Origin: Vitellaria paradoxa
Lineage: Eukaryota; Streptophyta; Magnoliopsida; Ericales; Sapotaceae
Direction: 5' to 3'
Assembly: GCA_019916065.1 (NCBI GenBank)
Contig: CM034233.1
Location: forward strand, 17,506,436-17,570,435
Length of the DNA stretch: 64,000 nt
Shown piece after piece: positions 47,330 to 59,492 of this stretch (position 1 is its first letter; each line of letters opens with the position of its first letter). The notes beneath the pieces were generated by a model, which searched no databases, was not told the DNA's origin, and saw nothing but the letters and a program-made list of their open reading frames with translations. A program made the translations under genes and the position numbers.

Positions 47330-47946
47330 AATCACAATTCTTCTTCAAAATATTGTGAAAAGATTATCGGCAGATTCAATTTATTTTAATTCAATTATTA
47401 ATTCTTTAGTACCAGTTAAGTTATGTACAAAAATAATGTTATATATTAGAAATAGTTTTAATAATAATAAAAAATAACTATTTAGCCCTCATGTTTTCAT
47501 ATGTTTAAATAGAAAAATATAGAAAATAACTAAGAAATTAAGGAAAATACAAAAGATTAACAAAAATGACAAATTTGAGATCAAATTTGGATATCAAAAT
47601 AAAAAGAAAAAAATGCACCAAAATAAAAACATTCTACATACATATCATACATACACATATATAAAGTAAGGTTCTAAAACATGTAGTTGCCCCACATGGT
47701 TTAATTGTGAACTATAGTTGTGATATGCGTCTTTTAAAGCATTCAGTTTTGTTAAATAATAATTATTAAATATTACTTATCAATTGAAATCATAAAGATT
47801 AATATTATTATATAAGTTTGATGACATTAAAAATAGTAATATTTTTGGGATGATGGTAATTCCATGGCGCCGGCCCCTCATTTGTTAGATTTTGATCCAA
47901 TAGTTCAAAAGAGTTCAATTAATTTTTTGGTTAGATGGAAAGACTA
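47330..47946. other. Intergenic DNA, nothing recognised
   Basis: AT-rich sequence with no gene or repeat structure recognised. Confidence 0.5.
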
Positions 47947-48091
47947 GGGGGTGCTTGGAGTGACAAAAAAAATCAAAAGGTTGTGTTGATGTGATGTAAA
48001 AGTGATACGTGGTAAAATTTAATTGAAAGAATTTAAAAATTTTTAAAATTTTTTTAAATCTTTTAGAATTTTTTGGAAGTCCAAACGGACT
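47947..48091. repeat. Short MITE, GGGTGTGTTTGG family
   Basis: Left end GGGGTGCTTGGAGTGACAAA and right end TTGGAAGTCCAAACGGAC are imperfect inverted ends, with AAATTTTTAAAATTTTT in the interior. Confidence 0.5.
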
Positions 48092-48770
48092 TTCAATATC
48101 ACTTTTAATGTAAGCCAATTAATGTTAATCGTATTATTTTCATTTTTCGTATACCTCAAATCCACTCATGATAAATCCAATGGGGCATATTTGTGCCAGT
48201 TGTACGAATTCCTTTTCAATTTTATGAAGAGAGTTTATACAAAGTATATACACCATGCGATCACTTAGCACACTTAATTCGCACTGGTAATTGCAATGGG
48301 CTAACATTGGGACATTGACCAAATAGAATAAAAACATGACTCATAAACCTCAAACTCGTACAAATACACTGGTCCCAACATCTCTGATAAAACTCATCTT
48401 ATTTGGGTTGGTGTCCTACTTGATAGCTTAAGCAACTGTATTAAGTGCTATGTAATGATCATGCCCATTATATGATCATATTATGATGTAAATTATTTGA
48501 CAACAATTGTGTACACCAAGAAGAATATCAAATAAAACTAATATGCTATTATGCAACTCTTTATAATGTTTCCATTATGCTATCAATTGATAAAACTTCC
48601 GTGTGATGATGTGCTTGTGAATGGGAATTGTCTTGATGATAAAGAGGCTATTTATTTGGCACTGTTAAAAAAAAAAAAAAGAAAAAAGTGTAACTTTGTA
48701 CTAGAATGCGATACTAATTTTTGATTGGATGTTTAATAAAAATTTGTAAAAATTAAAGAAACTTATTTTT
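48092..48770. other. Intergenic DNA, nothing recognised
   Basis: No gene or repeat structure seen. One poly(A) run near 48667-48680. Confidence 0.5.
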
Positions 48771-48774
48771 TTTT

Positions 48775-49075
48775 GACAGAAAATAAACCCAGACCTAACA
48801 AATTAACTCAAAAATTGGTTTGTCAGGTAAGGGATATAACACACACAACACACCTAACTCCTACCGATAGAGAGCCTATCCACCTAATGGCCCGTAGTCT
48901 GAGCCGCACCCCAAAGAGTGCTAAAGCCCACAAAGAAAACAACATAGGACACATATGAATCGAGTTTTTTTTGATAGAAGATAAACTCATACCCAACAAA
49001 CTAACTCCAAAATTGATTTGCCAGGTAAGAGATATAATACACACAACACACCTAACTTCCACCGATGTGGGAGTC
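48775..49075. repeat. Two-copy direct repeat of about 100 bp, period about 199
   Basis: 48777-48870 and 48976-49070 share AAATAAACCCA/AGATAAACTCA, AACTCAAAAATTGG, CAGGTAAGRGATATAA and CACACAACACACCTAACT. The ending CACCGATGTGGGAG recalls plant retroelement ends, but no element boundary was found. Confidence 0.6.
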
Positions 49076-49354
49076 ATTAAATAAACTTATTAAAAATTGA
49101 AAAAAAGAGTAAAAGTATTCTGTTTAGTGAAAAAAATTAAAGAAAGATGAAAAAACTAATAAAAATTTATTTATTTTTTTGATAAAAATTAGCGAATCAA
49201 AGAACCTCGAAGTATGAAGCAGAAAATGTATAGTTTTCTCTCGGCAATTTTGTTCTGGTGAAGCAGAAAATGCATAGTTTTCTCTCGGCAATTTTGTTCT
49301 GGTGTAGTTTTGTACCAGGATTATTATTTAAAAGAAAAAAAAAAAAGCCAAGTT

Positions 49355-49460
49355 AATGGGTAACCAGGTTACCCGAGCCCGGAAACCCGAAAACAGGTTG
49401 ACTGAGTTTATCTTGACAGGAGCATCCGACCCTCTAACCCGCTACCCGAGCCGTGACACA
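49355..49460. repeat. GC-rich GGGTAACC/ACCCGAGCCC block, possible hAT terminus
   Basis: GGGTAACCAGGTTACCCGAG followed by CCCGAAAACAGG and AACCCGCTACCCGAGCC is a cluster of (A/T)ACCCG motifs like the subterminal arrays of hAT-derived elements. No matching second end was located. It lies just upstream of the RNase H gene and could be part of its promoter. Confidence 0.3.
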
Positions 49461-49479
49461 CCCTCAGTGGTCACTTCCC

Positions 49480-50282
49480 CATGCTTTCGTCGCCGTTGAA
49501 GCCCTAGAAGTAAGTTCACCATCTTCTGTCTTTTCAGCTATTGCTCATCCCCGTCTCTCACCTCACCGCCGGCGACGAGCTCAACGCCGCAGGAACTTGT
49601 TTCCGTTTTGTTCTTCTCGGTAAGCAGGTCAGTCCATCTCTCTTAGCTATGTTATTTCTCTATATAATTTTGTGTATAATGAGGTGATCTTTGGGTTTTT
49701 TTTTTTTTTTATCCACCTGGACCACCTCATTGGTCTCTAGCACTGTTAAACTATGATTTTGCTTCTATTTTAGTTTTTTCGATGAGTTTGTATTGAGTGA
49801 GTAGACTCTATTTAGAAGGGGGATGTTTGAATTTGATACCGGCGAGAATGGCTTTGGATGGTCTGCTGAGTCACTCTTGCATTTAAAGGCGATTTTTATG
49901 TTCTTGATAATCAATCTAGCATTTAAAGTGATGATCTTTTTTGCATAGGTTCGCTTTGTTGGTACTTAGAAAATGCAGGTAAATGTAATAGAATCAAGTT
50001 TTGAATCTTACAATTGAGTGCTTTATATGTGTAATACACTGAATTAAAGATTTAAAAGTTCAAACATAGCAATTCTGTTTAGCTGATTTTGGGGCTTATG
50101 GCTCAAATTTCATGTCTTCTATATATGGAGAACCAAATGAAGGGAAAATGAATCATTTTATCATTGAACTACTTGATTGAATATCTCTACCCTCAAATTG
50201 AAATACGTGGCTTAGAATAGTATTCATTTTGAGAAATTTGAAATGCCAGAAATCTGGAGTATCCGGCGAAAGCTAGTCTGTG
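49480..50282 (+). promoter_or_regulatory. Probable 5' UTR with an intron, RNase H gene
   Basis: The GC-richer stretch 49480-49630 (CGCCGTTGAAGCCCTAGAAG, then CTCACCGCCGGCGACGAGC) looks like a leader exon. It has candidate donors GAAGTAAGTT (49508) and TCGGTAAGC (49619). T-rich intron-like sequence follows up to the coding start, with possible acceptors such as TTTGCATAG near 49949. The exact leader structure is inferred. Confidence 0.4.
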
Positions 50283-53200
50283 ATGAACTGTTTGTTTCGT
50301 GCATGTTCTACGGCTATACTTTCAAGGGCTGGCGGTTTTGTTCCTAAGAGTTCATTGTGTGGATTCTCTATTCACCCATGGAAAATAAATTTTGAGCATG
50401 CTGGTGTTAGAACTGTTGATTTGGAGCTTCTGTTGACGAGATTTCGTGTTCAGTGCTATTCGTCTCGAAGGGGAGTTGGAAGTAAGTCCCGTTCACAAAA
50501 GCTGAATCCTGAGCTGGCAATGGAAAAAGATAAGGATTCTTTCTTTGTTGTACGGAAGGGCGATATTGTTGGTGTTTACAAGAGTCTTAGTGAATGCCAG
50601 GCTCAAGTTGGATCTTCGGTAATCCTTTTCACTCCATATTCCACTCTCTTCTTATGATTTTTATTTCTCAAGTAATGAATTAATATGCTTTATTATTTTT
50701 TTTTCTTTGATTGTTTTATTTAATTTTCTCATTTTGGATTCTGACATTCGGTGAATATTTAAAGGAAAATAAAAGCTTGATTGCACGGCCATATTTATAA
50801 TTTAGACTGATCATTATATTCTTAAGAACGAGTTAATGAAGCGTTAACGGTGGGTGTTCTTTTGGCTTCTTCACACAAATGGATTGTTTCATTAGTTGTT
50901 CCGTGGATGTGATCGTAGATCTGTTTGCTAAGAAGCGCGGACAATTCTAGGAAGGTGACATATCTGTGTCGAATAACAACATTTATCAGACACTCTTACA
51001 ACACTTGTTTAAATATCTGTTATTATTTTTAATATTTTTAGAATTGGACACTTGGGAAACACACTTAGTCAAAACTTAAATCCGCGCAAAATGTATTGCA
51101 ATTTTGAAGAAATAATTTTGATTAAATAGTGATGTAAAAATGTGAATTTATACCTACTGATTCCTTCTCCTTTAAATTTTTATTGACTGTTTAAAAACAC
51201 ATAGTAGTCAAATCGAGATTCGTATCGTGAATCGAAATCTTGGATTTGAGAATTGTGAATCGTATCAAATCGTGAATTGTAAGATTCAGTATAAAAATAA
51301 AAAAAAATGATAGAAAAATAAATTTATTTATTTTTTTAATATATAAGATATCGAATAATGAATATTATTGTGCTTGAAAACTAATAATTTAATATGATAA
51401 ATGGAAAAAAAGCTAGCTTTATGGCTACAATGGCGAACATAAAAATCATATTTAGCAGGAGCAAGGACGATATTTGTTCAGGGGCTTTAATAAAAGTATT
51501 AAAATTTAGGGGAGCCCAACTCTTTATAATATGAAACTAAACGGACAAACTTTAACTGCATTAAAGTAAAATTTGAAAGTTTAAAGAGACTTCACACCCT
51601 GTAGCGCTCACCCATATATAACTAGAAATGTGAGTCCGAATTTTACATTTATGAATTTTTTAAAGAGGCATTACGGTATTACTTTAATAGCTTATGAAGT
51701 CTTCAGAAATATGAGTTACCAAAAGTTGAAAATAATTTATGCGAAGATGTTTTGCAAGTGTTGCAAAACTCTTGGTCCATTACAAGCTTTTCTAACCTTA
51801 TTTTTAAAAAATAAATAAAAAATATTTTTTTTGCAAATTGGGTCTAAATGACCAAACTCATATCCAAATCTACTTCCACACTTCCTGAATCACACGAATT
51901 GCAAGGATCATAAGATTCTCTACAAATTGGATAGATTTAGTTTGATTCACTATGATTCATCACTCCAATCGATTTAGACGTAAGATTCGCATCAGTTATA
52001 TGGTGTATCGACTTATAATTCAAATCAAGAATCGTAAGATTCTGACAACTATGTTAAAACCTAAAACTTTTAAGTTTTTTGTGAATATAATTTTCTAAAA
52101 TAAATATAAAAATAAACGATAAATGAATTTATTATATAAAAATTGAAAAAATACTTAGTGTTTAATTTACATATAAATAGATATGTTAATTTGTTAAAAT
52201 GTCATGTTGTGTCATGATATTTTTTGAAATTGATATATTGACATATCTATGTTGTGTCGTATTATATCCACATCTTGTGTTCGTATTTATCTTCTTTTTT
52301 GTTTGTAACTTTGTATTTCTTTTATTTAAATACTTATTTAACTGTCTGAAAAGGGGTCAAGCCTAGTGCAACTTTCTTCTTTGTTTTTGATAATAAGAAA
52401 AACTAGCATTGAAAAATTTAGTGCTAATTATTGGTACTGAAATATTCTAGGACTGAAATTTGAATTTCAAGATTAAATTCTAAAACTACCAAGCTAAGCA
52501 TATAAGTGTTTGATGTTCAGTTGAGTCATTCTAACTTAAGATGAAGACCTTGTTAAATGTTTTTTAGTCTATGCCATATGCCACTTGACTGAGTGCTATG
52601 AAAATCAGTTAATAGGAGATATGCTGATTTTTTTTTTTTCAATTTACTTGAGCACATGATGGGGATATCAGATGACCCCATTGTTTATTGTTTCCAGAAG
52701 GTTCCTTCTTGTTTTCTACTTTCTATTACTGCGTTGTTATTTTGATTTCATTACTTTGGAAATGCATCAAGATTCGGGGGGGATATAATATTTGTTTGTT
52801 GTAAGTCTGTTGGCAGTTGCCAGCATGCTAATAACTGTTGTGATTTTGGCTGTGTTTCTTGCTTCTTTGCTAAATTGATCCTCAAAAGCTACTTCAGAAA
52901 TGCAGTTGTACATCACTGTGTTTTCATGGTCTAAACATATGGTCCACTCTTTTCTTTTCCTTACAGATTTGTGATCCTCCCGTCAGTGTATACAGAGGTT
53001 GCTCCATGCCCAAGGATACTGAGGAATATCTTCTATCTTGTGGGCTTAAGAATGCACTGTATTCCATCAGAGCTGCTGATCTAAAAGACGGCCTTTTTGG
53101 CCCTCTTGTGCCATGCCCATTTCAGGTGAGTGTTTTATTGTGTTACATATTTATTTCATAGAAGGAATATCGAGTGGACGATATAGATATTACGGGATAT

Positions 53201-56200
53201 GATGATTTTGAGAAGTAAAATTATAGACGTGATAAAAATATGTTATTATATATGTATTTTGGTTAGCTATACATACGAATGTAACATTTGCAAGGGCACT
53301 AAATCAATATTTTAGTATCATAATTCAACGCTATATCAATATACAAAAAGTAACAAAAAATGTAATAGAAGATTTTATTAAAAATTGTAAATGTATTTGA
53401 AAAGGAAACTACTCAACCCAACTTAACTCGGCCATTTTCCAACTAAATGAGGTCGGTTACATGAATCAAATTTTCTCTGTTCCGCTTGATTACTTGTCAT
53501 TTCCTCTGTCAAACTACGTCTGTTCATTTTTTTATTATTATTATTATTTTTACCATGTTAGTTTTGTTCTACCTTGCCCCCTCATGTTACCCATGATTTG
53601 GATCCTATCACTACTCTTAATTGGTATATCGGCCAATTGCTGTTGTATGTGACTAAACCACTTTAACTGATTTTCCTCATTTTATCTTCAATTGGTGCTA
53701 ATTCTTCTATGTCACAAATCTGGTTATTCCTCTTCCTTAATTTTCTAGTTTTACCATACATCCTCCATAGCATTTTCATACTTATTTTATTAACATGTTA
53801 TTTAGTTGCTCAACATTCTGAACCATAAGTTTTGACAGTTTTTCTATAAAACTTTATTTTAAACTCAAAGGTGTATGACGATCACATTAAACATAATGCA
53901 TTCCTTCACTTAACTCAACTTGTCTTAATTCTATGCATAACATCTCTGCCAATCGTTTCCTCTGCATGCATAATAGACTATGAGTATATAAATTGTCAAT
54001 TCGTAAGAATTTTTTGACCTTCAATGCTAACTATTCCTTTGCTTGTATTTTGGCTATTCTTAAATTTACATTATGTATATTCAGTTTTAGTCATCCTAAA
54101 TTGTCAACGCTTGGGCATTTCTTGACCTTCAATACTAATCATTCCTTCATTTGTATTTTAGCTATTCCTAAATTTACATTCCATATATGCAGTTTTACTC
54201 ATCCTGATTTTTTTTATTTTATATTTTTCTTTATGCCGATGAAAAATCCTCTCTTTATCCATTGCCTGGGTTTGGGGCAGTTGTTTGACAATGTAAAATC
54301 CAGAAAAATGTTGCTGAACTTGGGTTGATTGTTATCGCCATCAGCTTTCGATAATGAAGGATACACTCTTTTACTATTGGCTGGTCATAAATTTAAGATA
54401 TTTAATTAACATTTTGATTTCAGCAACCATCTTCTTTCAAGGTTGAATCGCCCAGCAAGGATTTGCCAAAGAAGAGGTCACAGGAAGTTCTGGGAGCAGA
54501 GGTTGGGGTAAGTTTTATGTATAAACTTTGGAAGTGGAAGCATGTATTTTCAAGCACTGTATTTAGTTTAAGAATGCTGTTGTATAGCAGAAGTTTAGCT
54601 GCATATTTATGGGCGGCTCAGTGCACAAAACTCCTTGCTATGCAGGTTACGGGGTGGGTTAATGCACGAAATCTTCCTCCCAATAACCTTACTATTGCCC
54701 TAAGGCTCACCCTCTTTAGCTACATGTTTAGTTGTTATTCAGGAAGAAGTATTATTTTAATCTTCTGTAGGCACATTTATTGTGTTATTAGAGGCAGTGG
54801 AATGTGTGCACGTACACAACACTTGTTGTGGGGTGTCACTGTTTTTTTTTTCTCCCTTTAGAAATAGTAATTGGTTCCAGAATTTAGATACTCTGATATA
54901 CATTATTTCTTATTTGCTTACCTTTATTTCATCAGCATGCCATTCTCCTTTGTTTCATCTTATTCTTTAATATGTTTGAATAAGGTTCATTTGGTCACAC
55001 ATTGGCTTTGCTGTCTGATAGTCATTAGTTTGAGTCTTTTCAAGCAACTAGAGATTTACTTGGTCGCTAACTTTGGGGACCTAAGGATTAGTTGAGGTGC
55101 ACACAAGCTGACTCAGATGCTTTTAGCTATCCCCCCCCTCTCAAAAAAAAGAAAAAGGATGTTGCGTCAGGTTCTTGGTTCAGTTTTAAGAGTTATATCA
55201 GACTTTAGCAGCAGTTCAATGGATTTCTGTTTTGAGCTGCTCAGAGCATTTCCATGTATTTAGTATTTCTAGTTAGCAGTAACAGCTGCTGTTGTTGCAT
55301 GTTTATTTCTGGCGCCTTGTGATCTAATGGTTAGTGCCGTAGACAGTGCTATAAGATGTCATCTATTGGGCTTGGATATGAGATGACTTAACCTTGCTAT
55401 AGTTGCAGGTGCATTGAATTAAATGCCTTGGAGAAGATGCGATGGCTTGACATTGACACTATTCTGGCTAGTTTTCTTATTATATGCATTTTATATTGTA
55501 GGAAGTGGTTGGATCAGCATCCATCTCAACTGATCACTTAAGAAAGCATGCCAAGGTAGATCCTCTTGTCAAAGTCCACATTCTATCTTCTGGTATGACT
55601 AGATGTTATGTTGATGCCTAATGGATGCAAAATATAGAATGCTTTCCTTTTCATTTCTTAATTTTGCTTGCTAGTTATGGAATTGAGATTTGTGGGTTTC
55701 ATTGGGAGTGAGAGATTAGCTGCTGAAATTTTCTTTAAAATTAAATAAAGGGTGCATTTGGAGCGACGAAAAACAACAAAAAATAACGAAAAATGTGGTC
55801 TGGGTAATTTCTTGGCGTTTGGCGCGTAATCACCAAACCACGTTTTTTAGATATAAATAGTGAAACTTTTTGACTTTTGCGTTAGCTTTTTGGAGAGAAA
55901 AACCACCCAAACGGTTTTTATGGGTTCGTTGGAACGGTTTTATGTCAAAATTAATTGAAAATCGTCGATAACTTTTTGGGATTTGTAAAAAAGTTATTGA
56001 GATTTGTGGAATGTTATTAGGATTTGTAAAAGTTGTTGGGATATGTAGATATATATAAATTTATAAAAATTTCACGAAGTAGGGGGAGTGCAAAATGTGT
56101 TAAAGAATTTCAGAGGTTTCAGAGTTTTTCAGTGATTTCATCGCACCAAACACCCCCCAAAATGAATGAAAGAAGGGATGTTTTGTTTCCCTCTTTGTCT

Positions 56201-56451
56201 ATTTACTTCCTTCTGGTAACAAAAGGATTACTAAAAGATGTCTTGTCAGGATCAGGTGATAAATATGGCTATATTCTGATACTTTCTGTGAAATTTTTGG
56301 TGCATGGAGACTTAATTTTCTTTGATTGCATGAAGCGCTTCTGTACTCTTGAATTTGATGGTGCTTCAAAAGGAAATCCTGGACAAGCTGGTGCAGGAGC
56401 TGTATTACGAGCAGATGATGGAAGCGTGGTACGCAATCCAACCTTGGGGGC

Positions 56452-56489
<38 letters not shown>

Positions 56490-59444
56490 TTTTCCCCCAT
56501 TTTGATGTCTAAAGTTCTACATTTTGTATAGATTTGTAGATTGCGTGAAGGTTTGGGCATAGCAACCAATAATGTTGCTGAATATCGAGGCATGATTTTA
56601 GGGCTGAAATATGCACTCCAGAAAGGGTTTACGAATATTAGTGTTTTGGGGGACTCCAAACTAGTTTGTATGCAGGTTCTTTTTTCATTTTCTGTCTACT
56701 GGTTTTCTTATTGTCATTTGTATGCTTGCTTCAAGATAATACTGTTGTTGATTTGTTATTAATACCGTTTCTTATGTTCTTTTTTTGGCTAAACAACTTT
56801 ACCAATTATCGTAGGCAGTAGCCTTCCATAAAAGGTTAAAACTAGCATGTGGGTTTTACCTTTTTGGGGGAGGAATGATTATGACTGTATTATTATATTA
56901 TGAAAATGGTGCTAGAGCTGATTGAAGTATATAAAAAAGATATATTTTAACCTATGTGACTGAATGATGATGCAAATTGCAGTTCAAATGGTTTGTAAAT
57001 AGTAGTTATCCCAAATAAAGTTATATATGCAAGAAGGGATATTAGTTATAACCATATTGTATTCTATAGATTATTGTGTATGGACATTCAGGTTATTATA
57101 ATGTCCAAACTAATTATTTATTTCAATGGTGCTGATAAAAAAAAAAAAATTATTTCAATGGTTTTGTTTGTAAGATGATGTCCATTTTCTTTTAATGTTG
57201 TTTGATCCGTATATAAAACCAAACCAAACTAAACCAAGCCTTTTCCTACTAGGTGGGGTCGGCTATATGGATTTGTCGACACCAATTAGATCTGTTTAGG
57301 ATATGTCCGCCGATAGATCTAGGTAGGTCAGGTCATGTTTAATAGTTTCTTTCCAACTTCTTTTGGGTCTTCCTCTACCTTTCTTACTCCTGGCAATCTC
57401 CATACTTTCACACCTTCTAACAGGTACTTCCGTTGGACGCCTTCTAACATGGCCAAACCATTTTAATCGATTTTATCTCATTTTATCTTCAATCGGTACT
57501 ATTCCTACTTTGCCCCTAATCTTCTTGTTCTTAATCCTATTTTTCCTTGTAATCCCGCACATCCACCTTAGCATTCTCATCTCCGTAACTGCCATCTTCT
57601 GACCATGATTATGATTTACTGTCCAACACTTTGATCCATATAGCAGCGCTGGTCTAACCGCCACCGTATAATACTTTCCTTTCACCTTAAGGGGGACTTT
57701 TCGGTCGCACAAGACCCCCGAAACACTCCTCCATTTGGTCCACCCGGCTTGAATCCTGTGATTTACATCATTATCAATCCCTCCATCTTGTTGTACTATA
57801 GATCCAAGGTACCTAAATTAATCTTTCTCTACAATCTTTTGTGTGCCTAAACTTACTTCTATACTACCTGTTATCCTACTCTGACTAAACTTACATTCCA
57901 TATATTCTGTCTTGCATCGACTTAGCCTAAACCCTTTTGTCTCTAATGTTTTCCGCCACAATTCTAGCTTAGCATTCATTTATTCTCTCGTCTCATCTAC
58001 TAAAACAATATCATCTGCAAATAGCATACACCACGGCACCTCAACCTGAATATGTTTTGTAATCTCATCTATAACTAAAGCAAACACGTACGGGCTTAAC
58101 GCTGAGCCTTGATGTAAATCAATCGTGATAGAGAACTCGTTAGTCTCTCTACCAGTCGTCTGTATAGATGTCATGGCTCTATCATATATGTCCTTTATCG
58201 TCTCAATATATGCGACGCACGCTCCTTTCTCTTCCAATACTTTCCATAGAATTTCCCTAGGACCCTAGTCATATACCTTCTCTAAATTGATGAACACTAT
58301 ATGTAAATCTTTTTGACCTTCTCTATATTGTTCCATTAACCTCCTCAAGAGAAATATAGCCTCCATAGTTGATTTTTCAGTCATGAAACCAAATTGATTC
58401 TCTGAAATGTTTGTTGTCATTCTTAGTCTTCTCTCAATAACTCTCTCCCATAATTTCATCGTATGGCTCATCAATTTAATCCTGCGGTAGTTCGCACAGT
58501 TCTGAATATCTCATTTGTTCTTGTATATGGGTATAAGGATACTTTTCCTCCATGCATCAGGCATTTCTTGCTCTTTAGCACTACATTAAAAAGTTTTGTC
58601 AACTAACTTATGCCATCCTCTCCTAAGCATCTCCAAACCTCAATAGGGATACCATCTAGCCCAACCGCTTTTCCATTTTTCATTCTTTTTAATACTTCTT
58701 TTACTTCTTCCCTACTGATTCTCCTATAGAATATAAGATTTAATTCTTCCCTAAAAGTGGTAAATAGCCCCAATTGTATGTCACTACTACTGCTTTTGTT
58801 AAATAGCTTGTAAAAGTAGCTCTTCCAACGCTCCTTTATCTCCTCGTCCTTTACTAATACCTTTTCATCTTCATCCTTAATGGATTTAATTTGATTTAAA
58901 TTCTTGGTTCGTCTATCTTTGGATTTAGCAAGCTTGAATATCTCTCTTTCGCCTTCCTTAGTGTCAAGTCGCCTATATAAATCCTCAAATGTCTTTGCCT
59001 TAGCCTCACTAACTGCCTTTTTGGTTTCTCTTCTAGCTTCTCTATACCTCTCCAAGTTCGTTTCATTTCAGTCGTTTTACCAAGATTTAAAACACTCTTT
59101 TTTAACTCTTATCTTGTCTTGGACGGCCTTGTTCCACCACTGTTTGATCCGTATATAGCTGGAAAGAAGTCCCGTTTTGTAATTTAAATGGACAAGTGCT
59201 TTTGAGTGCTTTTTGATCCATAGATACTTGGAAAGGAGTACCATTTAGTAATATGGTTACCCGGTTGAGTTATCTATTCTAGTGTGAAACCTTTATGAAT
59301 ATGGGAAAATGTTTTAGCAATTACTAATGTATTCCATTACAAGAGGCATTACAAGATATAGTAGTGTGTTGTTTTCTTTATAAGATATAGACCGAGTTGA
59401 CAGAATAGGATTCATATGGTCGACCAACTAATTCAAACATTGTA

Positions 59445-59492
<48 letters not shown>

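Noticed and set aside
56033..56512. 159-codon frame overlapping RNase H exon 5
   Set aside because: It joins the end of a MITE, intron sequence, exon 5 and a microsatellite. Only the exon 5 part is coding in the gene model.
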